Shown here: piece by piece, positions 1 through 10,131 of the stretch
How the letters are laid out: each line of letters opens with the position of its first letter
How positions within the stretch are numbered: position 1 is the stretch's first letter
Assembly (NCBI GenBank): GCA_018398585.1
Contig: JAGTTD010000011.1
Span: 15,243,346-15,307,345, forward strand
Origin: Simmondsia chinensis
Lineage: Eukaryota > Streptophyta > Magnoliopsida > Caryophyllales > Simmondsiaceae
Length of the DNA: 64,000 nt
Direction: 5' to 3'
Notes under the pieces: generated by a model
Told to the model about the DNA's origin: nothing
The model's database searches: none
What the model saw: the letters and a program-made list of their open reading frames with translations, nothing else
Program-made: the position numbers and the translations under genes

Positions 1-65
1 CTTAGGTCGTCTCTTTCCTTTCTTTGCTTGTATTTAGTTTCGTTTATTTGCATTGAGGATAACGC

Positions 66-85
66 AAGGTTTGGGTTTGGGGATG
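66..85 (+). other. Upstream polypurine-tract-like motif of A1
   Basis: The sequence AAGGTTTGGGTTTGGGGATG resembles the tract immediately before the 3' LTR (1233-1251) and has the same preceding GAGGAtAA-type context. It is probably a second, internal plus-strand priming site or a relic duplicate of one. Function is inferred from sequence only. Confidence 0.5.
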
Positions 86-524
86 ACCTATATGGTATAA
101 ACTTTTGATTGTCCTTTTCATATATTTTTGCTTAAATTAGCTGAGTTTTTGCATGGATTAGCATAGAATTTTTTTGGGTGACTTATACTGAGGTTCGAAT
201 TTGAATGTGCTATGATGATTAAAGTATTTATGTAATGAGAATATTCTTGAATTTGACTATTGAATCTGTATTTTTGTCTTTTAACTAGTGGGGGAAATTA
301 TTACTTTTCACTCTTAATCTTGTGACAAATTCTACGTTTTAAGTTGTGATAGTAGATATAATTTTAGGAATTTGAATCTGGCTCTTTACTCCTAACAATG
401 TTGAAATCAATAGTTTTTCGCTTTATCTTGAGTGTTTCTTTTCAAAATAGAAAAGAAAAGGTACCAATGCCTGTTCAATTAGGTAAGTACCCGTGACTTG
501 TTGGTTCTTGTAGCCCCTGTGTAT

Positions 525-620
525 CGAGCAAGTAAGCCCGTAGGGGTGTCTTAACACCTGGTACTTTGAGCAAACTGGACCGAGAGATGCCGGTTGAAAG
601 CTCGCTACACAGGCCATTGG
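525..620 (+). repeat. A1 conserved non-coding module, copy 1
   Basis: This ~95-bp block is related to 738-833 in the same element and to the minus strand of 38551-38645 in R. Shared landmarks are an AGCAAGTA-like start, CCGTAGGGGTGT, AACACCT, a TGAGC-AACTGGA segment and an ACTCRCTACA-like end. Conservation between different families suggests a constrained RNA or DNA element. There is no open frame. Confidence 0.55.
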
Positions 621-737
621 GAAAGCTTAAGAAGAATCAACTTCATTAAGTCACTTTAATAAGCACCAATGCCTAATGTGAATGAAATATTTTTAAGGTA
701 TGTGCTAGTAACGGCTTAGGTTGTGAATCCTTTGACT

Positions 738-833
738 CAAGCCATTAGGTCCGAGGAGTGCTCTTCACTTGGTGCCTTGAGCCAACTGGATCGGGAGTCA
801 CCGGCCAAAAACTCACTACATGGGTCCTAGGGA
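738..833 (+). repeat. A1 conserved non-coding module, copy 2
   Basis: This is a diverged second copy of the 525-620 block, about 213 bp downstream. It keeps GGTGCCTTGAGCCAACTGGA and AACTCACTACATGGG. Its role is unknown. Confidence 0.5.
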
Positions 834-1232
834 GACATGCCTGACCATGAGTTACTTAAAAAAAAAAAAGAAAAAAAGAAAAGAAAAGAAGAGTGAAAAG
901 AGAAGCCTTGAGATTTCTTTATTGATTAGGGGTGATTTGTAAGGATAATGAATTTCTTTGATTATCTTCTCTATTCATCTTAAATTTGGAAGTTTTGGAA
1001 TAAGAAAAAGAGAAGAGAAGTTCTGAGCTCACTCATTAGTAAATAGACTTGAATAACGAGAACTCAAGTCGGAACCACTATAATAATAACAATACATAAA
1101 TATTCTTCACCTTCAAGTACACCTTCAGATATGCTCGAAAATAGGTTTCACAAATAATTATTGCCATTACACGCTTCATCAAAATTTTCAATCTTTAGCT
1201 AATCTGAGTTGAATCTTGCTTAAGGACAAGCA

Positions 1233-1251
1233 AGGAGTGGGTTTGGGGATG
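1233..1251 (+). other. A1 polypurine tract
   Basis: The purine-rich run AGGAGTGGGTTTGGGGATG lies directly upstream of the TGATGTGCC start of the LTR. This is the expected position of the plus-strand primer of an LTR retrotransposon. Confidence 0.75.
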
Positions 1252-1252
1252 T

Positions 1253-2717
1253 TGATGTGCCTTATGTTTACATGTTTTATTTTTTATTCCTGCACTATAT
1301 TTGGCTTTTACTTGCTTGTTTTGTTATAATGTAGGTACATTTAGGCTTGGATTGCAACAAGGCAAAAAAAGGTTAAAACGTGACAAAATAATGCGTAATC
1401 GAGGCATATTTGACTACTATTATGAGAAGCCCATGTGTGCAAAAGGACCAATTGGATTGTAATTTGGTAACTCAAATAGGTCTCGTAGAGTTTCAGGTAC
1501 TAAATGTTCAGTTGTCACGAAGTACCAATCGGTCAGCGGCCCGCACAAGTACGGGGTTTACAATGGGGCTGTCGATCAATTGGGAAACAGGGTCAATAAA
1601 TCGGCTAGCTATAGAAAGAGAGGAAGACTTTTATTTGGAGATCTTTGGCCACGTATTCTCTCCTCCTCTCCTTCCTTTAGTTGCTATGAGGTCCAAGGGG
1701 TTTTCAAACACCGATGCCAGGTGGTCGGCATGCTGGGAGGATAAAAGTTCGGATCAATGTCAACGAAAATTGAGGGAGTCTCAGTTTCCTAATTTTTCCA
1801 TTGTTTCTTTCTTTAATGATTTTAATAATGTGTAAAACTCCCACGGAGGAGTAGACTGTTTTTAGTTTATGGATGAAGGACGAGTATCCTTCCGTATCCT
1901 AGATTTATATTATGCTTTTGATAATCGTGTTTTTATGTTATTTACGCCCCCCTGTGGGGAATTTATGATTGTTGTTTGGTTTTCTTTGTGTGTTCTTGCA
2001 GCCTTGTTATGATCCCCAAATTATTAACGTTTGTCTACAATCTTGTAGCTTAGACCATAATATAACTTGTTTTCATGCGTGGTCAGGGTTAAGGTTGTGC
2101 CCAACCCTGAACACAATCTTTTATATAAATTGATACTTTATTAGGAGTGACAAAGGAATTTGTTAGTACCATTTAGATAATCTGTGTTACACCTAGGGTG
2201 ATAAGATGGGTTATTCTCTTAGACTAGTTCATCACCTTAAGCCCTAGCTTAAGTATTAATTCAGGTTTAATATTAGATTAGGAGTAAGAAAGGAATTAAG
2301 TCATGCTAATGAGATAACCTATGCTACACGTAGGGTGATATGATAGGTTATGCCTGTAGACTAGTTCACTACCCTAAGCCTTAGTTTAAATAATAACCTA
2401 GGCTTAGTGCTTAAAGCCTAAGCCTCCTAAATCATTGTCATAGTAGAATTCAATGACGGGATACGAGTAAAGCTACCCTGAATTCATTCCCTAAACTAAC
2501 CTTAATTGAATTGACAATTTTAGTTTGTAGTTAGTTTTATTGATTTAGTCAACACGTCATTCAAACAAACAAAAACCCAATTTCAACTGCTCATTAACAA
2601 CTAAATCTGACTTATCCGTTTCCCTATGGATATGACACAAGTATATCTGTCTAAGCTACAACGATATCGTACACTTGCGAGTAGAGGGTTTTAAAAAACA
2701 CTTTTAAAACTACATCA
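1253..2717 (+). mobile_element. A1 3' LTR
   Basis: This is a 1465-bp LTR beginning TGATGTGCC and ending ACTACATCA. Its partner in the opposite orientation is 21485-22970 (about 80 percent similar by eye). The base run following the end, AGCCA at 2718-2722, is a target-site duplication whose complement TGGCT occurs at 22971-22975. On both sides the flank is GA gag, and the two halves rejoin in frame. An open frame at 1410-1835 has no domain and is taken as chance. Confidence 0.85.
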
Positions 2718-2912
2718 AGCCACCTTGTCACAAGCTTACACAAAGACAAAATTGTTTGAATCATCAGTGGAAGTTAATGTGGGAAGTACTTCTGTGAGCA
2801 AACCTACTTTGAATTTACATGGTTTTTATGCAACTCAGGCTCTTAGTTCCAAAAGTTATTCCACTGGCTCCAACTCTGCCCAATCCAAACCCTTGAGTTT
2901 GGAAGTAAAATG
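2718..2912 (+). pseudogene. GA gag, C-terminal fragment
   Basis: This is part of the capsid region of a chromovirus-like Ty3/gypsy gag. In the frame PATLSQAYTKTKLFESS it matches the segment PRSLSKAYAKAKLFEST of the related element C (53232-53765, minus strand). The upstream part of the same gag lies inverted at 22971-23700, and the join falls exactly at the A1 target duplication. A run of stops after 2912 removes the zinc knuckle. It is a non-functional relic. Confidence 0.8.
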
Positions 2913-3027
2913 AGCTCAAAACTTGTGTTATAAATGCAATCAAAAGTAATTCTTTGGCCATAAGTTTTATCCTAGATATTTGTTAGCAGTTGCTAGGGTT
3001 GGATACGACAATTAGTATGAAGACCTA

Positions 3028-3480
3028 GTGCAGACTGAAGTTTCCCCGGAAGAAGCCAATGTGGAACTAGAGGATTATATGGAGATATCCATTCATGCTC
3101 TCACTGGAGAAGGGTCTCACGACACTATTAGAATTAAGGGAGTTGCCAAGCATAAATCTCTTTTGATACTTGTGGACAGCGGCAACACACATAGTTTCTT
3201 TGATCTAAAGGTTGCAAAGAGTGTGGGTCACGAAGTGATTAAAGGCATTCCTCTGTCGATCATGGTTGCTGATGGTAATACTATGCTCATACGTACGAAA
3301 TGCAGGCAAGTTGCTTGGGAAATGTGGGGCCATCAGTTACTTATGTTTTCAGACTCTTCAAGCTGGGTGGTTGCGATATGGTTTTGGGAGTTGATTGGAT
3401 GAAAACTGCTAGTCCTGTGGTTTTTGATTTCACTAAGCTCTCGATGTCCTTTGACAGAGATGGGAAACTATAAGGCTTTA
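3028..3480 (+). pseudogene. GA aspartic protease
   Basis: The retropepsin active site DSGNTHSF is present around 3174-3200, followed by the KVAKSVGHEVIKG segment typical of gypsy proteases. The element C counterpart (53062 leftward) has the same order. Frameshifts follow after about 3320: the ORF loses similarity, and the expected MVLGVDWM-type motif is found in another frame. It would have processed the Gag-Pol polyprotein. Confidence 0.8.
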
Positions 3481-3584
3481 GGGTATCGCAAAACAAGGAA
3501 AATTAAGGCTGATGAGCTGCAAAGGCTTGCAAAATGTAATCCTTAAGAAGGCTTTCAAGTGGATTAGGCAGCTACACTCCATTA

Positions 3585-4412
3585 GTGTTGAACCTCATAG
3601 GAGAGATAGTCTCTAACCCACTCTTGCAGAAACTCTTACATGACTATACTGATATTTTTGCACTTCCATCTTGTTTACTTCCAAAAAGAGCTTTAGATCA
3701 GGTAATTCCCTTAAAACTCCTTACTTCCCTACTAAATCTTCGCCCTTACAAGTATGCTCACTCTAAAAAAAATGAGACTGAAAGACATTATAGAAGAATT
3801 ACTTATGGCTAACTTCATTAGGCCAAGTCATGGCCCATTTACTTCACTTGTAATTCTTGTTAAAAAGAAATATGGTTCCTCTCGTTTGTGCATTAATTAT
3901 AGGCAATTGAATTCCTTCACCAATAAAGATAAGTTTCCCATACCCATCACTGATGACTTGCCCAATAAGCTTTAAGGGTCAGTTTACTTTTCAAAAATGG
4001 ACTTGAGACAAGGTTACCATCAAATTCGAGCCAAATCAAAATACATCCACAAAACAAACTTTAGAACTCATCAAGAACATCTTGAATTTGTTGCCATGCC
4101 CTTTGGTCTAACCAGTGTCCCTATTACAATTCAAGCCTACAAGTTTGTGTTAATTTTCTTTGATGGCATATTGATATATAGCCCCTCTTTTACTAATCAC
4201 ATGACCCATCTAAACCAAGTCTTCGATACCAAGAGACATCATAAACCTTTTGCCAAATTGTTCAAATGTGCTTTTGCCAAGACCCAAGGTCATGTAATTT
4301 CTAGCGAGGGGGTTGCTACCAACCCTTCCATGGTTCTTACTATGGAGCAGTGGCCTACACCCTCTTCTCTTAGAGGTTTGAGAGGTTTCTGAGGCTTAAC
4401 TAGCTATTAGAG
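3585..4412 (+). pseudogene. GA reverse transcriptase
   Basis: Blocks in order are an RPYKYAHSKK segment, INYRQLN (3890s), KFPIPITDDL, KMDLRQGYHQIR (4000s), MPFGLT and the catalytic region. The active site reads FFDGILIY instead of FFDDILIY, so one catalytic aspartate is lost. Three frames are needed to read it (breaks near 3755 and 3975), and a piece near 4135 after IQA is missing. Inactive relic of Ty3/gypsy pol. Confidence 0.85.
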
Positions 4413-4437
4413 AAAGTTCAAGTGTGGGTATGGTATT

Positions 4438-4912
4438 TTGGCAGAAGCTCTTACAGAGCTATTGAAGAAGGATGCCTTTGTGTGGTATGACGAAGCTCAG
4501 GAAACATTTGAGAAGCCCAAGGCTACAATGTGCTCTGCTCTAGTTCTAAGCATGCCTAATTTTGCAGAGCCTTTTGTCTTAGACACGGATGCTTGTCATA
4601 AGTGGGTTGGTGCACTACTTATGTAGAACGAGCGACCAATAGCTTACTTGAGCCAAGCTTTAAGTCCCAGACACATGCACTTATCCATATATGAAAAGGA
4701 ATATTGAGCCATTTTAATTGTTGTAAAGAAGTGGCGTCATTATTTGGAGGGGCACCATTTTATAATTCGCACTAACCAGGAGAGGCTAAAGCACCTTCTT
4801 AAACAAAAGATTACCACTAGAGTACAAAAGAAAGGGCTCCTAAGAATTCTTGGGTTGAACTATTCCATGCAATTTGAATGGGGAAGATAATGTTGTAGCT
4901 AATGCCTTGTCA
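4438..4912 (+). pseudogene. GA RNase H region
   Basis: It continues pol with LTELLKKDAF, FVLDTDAC (the first catalytic Asp context), then after a stop at 4624 the segments IAYLSQALS, KKWRHYLEG and KHLLKQKI. The same order is seen in element C at 51089-51760. A stop and a frameshift make it non-functional. Confidence 0.75.
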
Positions 4913-5029
4913 TGATCTTCATGTGCCATTACTGAAGTATAAGTTGCGTGGATGGAAGTAGTCTATAGGTCCTATGTTTCTGATTCTTATGCTTAATCTT
5001 TTATTCCTGCGCTTATAGTGGACATTTCT

Positions 5030-5572
5030 ACTTTTAAAGCGATTTCATTATTGGATGGCATTTTTTGTGTTTAGGAAAAAGTGTACATTGGGTCCTCTTC
5101 AAACTTAAGGCATCAGATATTCTTAACAATGCATGCTTCAGCTCTTGGGGGCATTTTGTTATACAAGGAACTTATTAATGCATGAGTCCTTAGTGTTATT
5201 GGAGAGGAATGAAAAGAGATGTCATGGATTGGATTTAACAATTTGATACTTGTCAACGTACAAAGGCTGAGCATTGTCCTTACCCCGGGCTGCCGTAACC
5301 TTTACCTTTTTCTGAGCACGAATGGAGCCACATGAGTTTGGATTTTGTTGAAGGTTTGCAAAAATCAAATGGGAAGTATATGATCTGGGTGGTCATTGAT
5401 CGTTTCTTTGCTCTCAATCCTCCTCTTACTGCAGCAGAATTAGCAAGATTGTTCCTTGACAATATCGACAAACTCCATGGCCTCCCTAAGAGTATTATGA
5501 CTAATCATGACAGGCCGTTCACTAGTGGTTTTTGGCAAGAGTTGTTCTGGTTATTGGGATTTTCATTGGCTT
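5030..5572 (+). pseudogene. GA integrase, N-terminal half
   Basis: The zinc-binding region is degraded (CQRT near 5260). The DDE core is visible from 5332: LDFVEGLQKSNGK, VVIDRF, then LARLFLDNIDKLHGLPKSI. The reading stops at SLA, where the A2 LTR starts at 5573. The continuation, with the HQTDAQTE motif, lies at 46585, about 41 kb away, in the same frame and orientation. Several stops are present. Confidence 0.85.
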
Positions 5573-5867
5573 TGATGCGTCTCATATTTACTTATTTTTC
5601 ATTGCTATTTTAGATCTTTTGCACACGTTCAATTATCGTTATATCCTCATTTTGGCCATTATTATGTTTAATAGGTTTGAGGATTAAAGTTTTGAAAATG
5701 GTCAAATTTTGGTGCAAATGAGACAAAATTTGATGCGTGGGCACTTAAATCGAGACAATCGGGGTTCGGGATACTAAGCCCGCCTGCGGCCCACATCGCC
5801 GGGGGTAGCCCATGTCCACCTCTACCCCACCATCATCCCCAGTCCAGCAGGCCATCACCACCAGTGC

Positions 5868-7818
5868 TGTTTGGAATAGTGTTATGAAAACCCATATTTT
5901 GTCTTGTAATTTCACTTTATTAATGAATAAATTTGAAGTTCCAATCCGTTCCTTGTTAAATTTGTGTAAGGGAGCATATACACCGCATGTGATTTAAGTA
6001 ATGTCCATGAGATGAATATAGTCCCCAGATTACATTTTACATGTTTGTAGAAGTGGATAAATATATCAAGCCACGGATAGACTTGGAACAAAAGGCATGA
6101 AATGTTATTTGAAAAACGCGTGGTCGCTGACCAGTTTGGACTAGTTGTCTGTTAAGACCATGGTTTGACACTTCATGTGGATGGTGATCCCAAAGGGATA
6201 GATTGGTGTGTTTAATAAGATTGATACACTGAACTGGACCATGTGGGTTATTTGTTTTTAGACTACTATCGAAAATGAGTGATTCATGTTGCACTGTCTG
6301 AATGATGACTCTAAATCCTAAGAGTATTCTGGACTTGTGCATGAAATGTTGGTTACTTTAGTGTACTAGTAAGGTCTTGATAAATAACTGCATTCCCACT
6401 TACACTGGGTAGTGGCGTGAAGTGTGACAAGGATCAGATATTCAATAGGGAATCTATCGTCTCTTGCGAGATACATATGTCCCTTTAGTTGATTTGCAGG
6501 TATTGAATTAGTTCAGAAACTTTGGCCAAATTGTTCCAAGTGTTTGACATTTGAAATTTATACTGTGAATATGTTCAAGTATAAATGAATTATTCAGTTA
6601 AGGGCGAGTCGGTAACTAATGGAGAAGCTGCGAGAAAAATAATGGTAGTAGTTATAATTATTTTTCATCATGGATGTCACATAGAGGGGCTGTCATTGTA
6701 AGAATAGTCTATTTGGGAATTATCGAATAAATAATTTAAGTCTAGAGTGCAGTGTGATTTATTTAGTGGAATTAAGTCTCATTAAATGGTAATTAAATTT
6801 TATCATGAGATGGTAATTAATTTTACCCATTTTGGAGCTAGATTTAAATTGTCCGTAAGGTTCCTGCGCAAGCCTCTATTTTTATTGCAATCGAAAAAAT
6901 ATTAAAGAATTCATGAGATGAGTAAATTAAATTTTGCCAAATATTATTTATGAGATGAATAAAAGTTAAAAATTATAAAATAAAATAATTTTTAAAATTA
7001 AAAATTCATAGGATGAATTTTTAAATGTGGGAAATAAAACAAAAAAAAGGAAAAATTGCAAGGGCAATCCGCGTTTAAATGCAGCAACCAATCAACACGT
7101 GACATGTGTCTCGCACTGGGTACCCAGGGGAGGGGTCCGCTCCTTCTGACACGGACCAATCACTTCCCATCACATGGCACACATTGAATGGCCCTGGGTG
7201 GTGATTCACGTGCACGTACTCAGGCCAATCACTGGCCGCCACGTGGTATGCGGAAAAAAAATGTCATATGTATTTTAATAAACGAAGTCTCGTTTTGGGC
7301 GCGTTTTAAAGGTTTTGCTTTTTTTTTTCCCCCCCTCATCCCACATTGGTTCTTCACTAATTTTTTGCTCCGGTAACCTATTGTGAATAGGGGTACTGGA
7401 ATTAAGGTTTGGCATCGATCCAATTTTAAATTAAAGGTTTCTGAAAGTATTGACCTTCGGAGATTAAATTAGAGAGAAAAATTTTCTTTCTTTAGTTTAA
7501 TATTTTTCGGAGTCTACTCTCCAGGCATTTTGAGGTGATTGCGTAGAAAGCTTCTGGGTCTCGGATTTCTTAGCTTTTTATATTATTATTATTATTCTGG
7601 TTTCATTATTTGGAGCAATTTCAGGTATTCCTCTTTCCTTTCTCTTTTAAAATTTTCACTTTTCTATTTATTTGCAATATTTTTGTTATGGTAGTTTAAT
7701 TCATGTTATTATTATGAATGTATTAGAGTAGTCTGTAGATTTTAAATTAGGAATTTTAAACCTTTCTGCCGCACTAGTTTAGTTAACTTAGGAAAAATTT
7801 TTAAAATTCGCCCCAACA
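5868..7818 (+). mobile_element. Ty1/copia solo LTR (B family)
   Basis: This is a complete 1951-bp LTR, TGTTTGGAATAG...CCCCAACA, flanked by AGTGC (5863-5867) and AGCGC (7819-7823), a 5-bp target duplication with one change. It is the same family as the LTRs of copia B at 25138-26290 and 34440-43397. No internal sequence is left, so it probably formed by LTR-LTR recombination. The TATA region of the family (TATAAATA at 25761) is altered here near 7380 (TGTGAATA). It sits inside the A2 5' LTR, and the uninterrupted equivalent is around 45510-45545. Confidence 0.88.
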
Positions 7819-7936
7819 AGCGCTGCCCAGCACATCGACACCAAGCCCAGTCCAACGCCTCCTATCCAGTCTAGTCAGCCTGCACCTCCAGCCTTGCACA
7901 CTAGCATACCTCTAGGCTCGCAACTCACATCGATAG

Positions 7937-8912
7937 TGTTGTAAAAATAATGCGTACAACGAAAAGACTGCGTAAAATACTGCGTACAATATGGCTATAA
8001 AATATAGTAAAAAATACTACCGAAATTACAGTAAAAAATAGCCAAAAAAATACTATAAATTAAACAACGTGATTTATATCGAAAATCAGCCAAAAATTTA
8101 GCCTTAAATCTCGGTATAATGCAGTAAAAATTACAGTAATATTGTATAAAAAAAATGCAGCCAAATAAATGAACACGATAATCAAATAATACCGAATAAG
8201 GAAGCGTAGATTAGAAAATACCGAAGATACTGTGCCGTGGGAAATACCACTGTCCTAAAAGACGATTTCGCCTCTGCTTCGGCGCAAACAGATGTGTAGG
8301 CGGCCGTCCTCCAGGATTCACACAATCGGACCCTTAACGTGCACTCGTTAATTGCAGGTTAGGAATGCCTCGAACTTTGCCCAGATCGTGAAGAGAATAA
8401 AAGACAAGAGCGAGAGCGAGAGAGAGAATTAGGAAAAGAGATGGTTGCTGTGTGTTTTGATGCACTATGCAAGCTATGAATTTATACTGGAAGATTGAAG
8501 ACTTAGCAGTAATGAGCAACGGATAGAAAACAGTAATGCAATGAAGGTAATCAAAACGGTTTCCATAAATCCCAGGTAGTAATGTGCTTTTAATGCAGGT
8601 TTGACAACTATATCGCAGCGGCAATAGTTTGCTCCGTAAAATAAATATACCCGATGAGAAAAAGAACACCCACGCCCACGCCCACACCCACGCCCACGCC
8701 CAAATACGGCGCGGCGGGCGGCACGCGCGCGTGTGGTTCCCACCATTCCTTCACCCTAGGCTTAATTCAAGTAGGTCAAGAGAAAGTAGCCTTATAAACT
8801 CCACTTACCTCCCTTAAATTGTCTATGTGGGATAGAACCCACTTAGTGCATTTTCAAAGTGTGATGTATTTTTTCACAATATTTAGGATTAGCTTGTATC
8901 ATTTTTTCAACA
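7937..8912. mobile_element. Solo LTR of an unclassified LTR retrotransposon
   Basis: This 976-bp insertion starts TGTTGTAAAA and ends TTTTTTCAACA, so its termini form a short inverted repeat TGTTG/CAACA. The flanks GATAG (7932-7936) and CATAG (8913-8917) are a possible 5-bp duplication with one mismatch. Removing it restores alignment with the A2 3' LTR near 45600. The left third is rich in GCGTA and ACYGTA-like words. No protein domain is visible, and the minus-strand frames at 8334-8746 look like chance. Family and orientation are unknown. Confidence 0.65.
8667..8702. repeat. CCCACG minisatellite
   Basis: About six imperfect units of CCCACG or CCCACA, followed by a very GC-rich stretch to about 8735, lie inside the 7937-8912 solo LTR. 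This composition is unlike the AT-rich surroundings. Confidence 0.8.
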
Positions 8913-9294
8913 CATAGTAGCACATGTAAGCCCACATGTAGGCCCACATACAGGCCTACACCACCGCCATTGCCGTAGCCCAGCTCCAGTGCACATAGGG
9001 TTTCGCTGCAGCAGAATCGCTGGGAGGATCATCATTTTTATTCATTCCGGGGTTTTTTTTCCTTACCGCTTCAACCTCTCTATTCTCTCTCTCTCTCTAT
9101 TTGTTTTTCTTTTTCCTTAAATTGGACTTGAATAATTTGGCGTGAGATTGACATGGGCTCGTTCATCTCCTTCTTATCCTTGATGGAGACCTAACTTGCT
9201 CTCTAGGATTAGATGAAGTCTTAGTCTTTTTATTCTTATATTACTTTTAATTTTGGAATAATTTAACTATTTACATAAATTTCTTGATTATGAG

Positions 9295-9303
9295 AAATAT
9301 TTT
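9295..9303. repeat. MULE target-site duplication, left
   Basis: AAATATTTT, identical to 13893-13901. The 9-bp length is diagnostic for Mutator-like elements. Confidence 0.92.
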
Positions 9304-9408
9304 GAGTCGGTTCCCAAAATAATGCTGAAAAATAAAAAAATAAAAAAAAGTAATGCCAAAAAATAAATAATTACCAATCTACTGTTGAACCGCGTTTAGA
9401 AAACGCGG
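9304..9408 (+). repeat. MULE terminal inverted repeat, left
   Basis: GAGTCGGTTCCCAAAATAATGC begins the repeat. It is largely matched by the reverse complement of 13789-13892, including ACTGTTGAACCGCGTTTAG at the inner end. A few substitutions and short A-run length differences separate the two. Confidence 0.92.
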
Positions 9409-9712
9409 TTCACTCCAAAAATAACCGAAATAATTTTTTTCAGTAATAAAACGCGTCTTAAAGACGCATTTCATGTGAACATAAACCGCGTTTGCGGTTA
9501 ATTTGAATATAAACCGTGTCTTGAAGACGCGGTTTTATTTAAAGTTATCCGCGTTCTAAAGAATCGGTTTTATTCTAAATAAACCGCGTTCTAAAGAATC
9601 GGTTTTATTTTAAATAAACCGCGTCTTAAAGACGCGATTTTCTGTAAAACCGCATCGTTACGAAGCGGTTTAGATATAGGTGAACCGCGTCTTTAGGACG
9701 CGGATCACTTAA
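9384..9712. repeat. Subterminal palindrome array, left
   Basis: About nine consecutive imperfect palindromes with a period near 35-40 bp. Each has the form AACCGCGT-spacer-ACGCGGTT, with arms of 7-11 bp. The first unit overlaps the inner end of the TIR. Units differ mainly by CG-to-TG/CA and A/T changes. A similar array sits at the other end. Confidence 0.9.
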
Positions 9713-10131
9713 ACGAACCTCCCCATTCTCCTGCGCATGCATTCACGAACCTCCCCATTCTCCTGCTCATGCCTCTGTCTCGTTCTCCCGCTGCCGGTCA
9801 CGTCGTTTTGTTCATACACCGGAGATTTTTCAAGTGATCATTGTTGGAGTTATTTGATCACTACTGCATTTCTTCACAGAAAAGATTAACTGCGGTAATT
9901 TTAACTTCTTGTTTTTGAAATATTATTTTTTCTTGTTAAAAATACATAGGATTATATTATAATAATTTTTATTTAGTTCTCTAGGTTTATTTTGCGGAGT
10001 TTAGTTAGAATTTGTGATTGTTTGTATTGTGATGTTGAATGTTGCTAAAATTTTACTTTTTTTATCGTATTGAAGTTTGTTGATCAAAAAATACATATTG
10101 AAGTTTGTATTATTGTAAACATTTTCAGAAT
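9711..10131 (+). promoter_or_regulatory. MULE transposase 5' leader with a candidate intron
   Basis: Between the palindrome array and the start codon lies a leader that includes a duplicated phrase (ACGAACCTCCCCATTCTCCT at about 9713 and 9744). A good GT-AG intron, 9895-10128 (CTGCG|GTAATT ... ATTTTCAG|AATATGG), ends just before the ATG at 10132. The promoter is presumably within or next to the array. A spliced leader is inferred. Confidence 0.55.

Larger units (their letters stand above)
1..1252 (+). mobile_element. A1 (Athila-like gypsy): 3' internal non-coding region
   Basis: This is the untranslated stretch between pol and the 3' LTR of an Athila-like element. It ends in a purine tract that abuts the LTR at 1253. 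Reverse-complement sequence closely related to 900-1250 occurs at 48319-48698, so the two copies (A1 and A0) belong to one family. I see no credible coding frame; the short frames here lack any recognisable domain. It contains two purine tracts, two related ~95-bp modules and an A-rich simple stretch near 850-895. The pol genes would lie left of the window. Confidence 0.75.

Noticed and set aside
1410..1835. 141-codon plus-strand open frame
   Set aside because: Lies wholly inside an LTR; the matching region of the paired LTR (21485-22970) does not keep it open, and it has no domain.
8334..8746. Overlapping minus-strand frames with Arg/Gly-rich ends
   Set aside because: They run through the GC-rich minisatellite of a solo LTR; composition explains the length.
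9384..9712. CRISPR-like or satellite array
   Set aside because: Units are palindromic without unique spacers, are paired symmetrically inside transposon ends, and the host is a plant.
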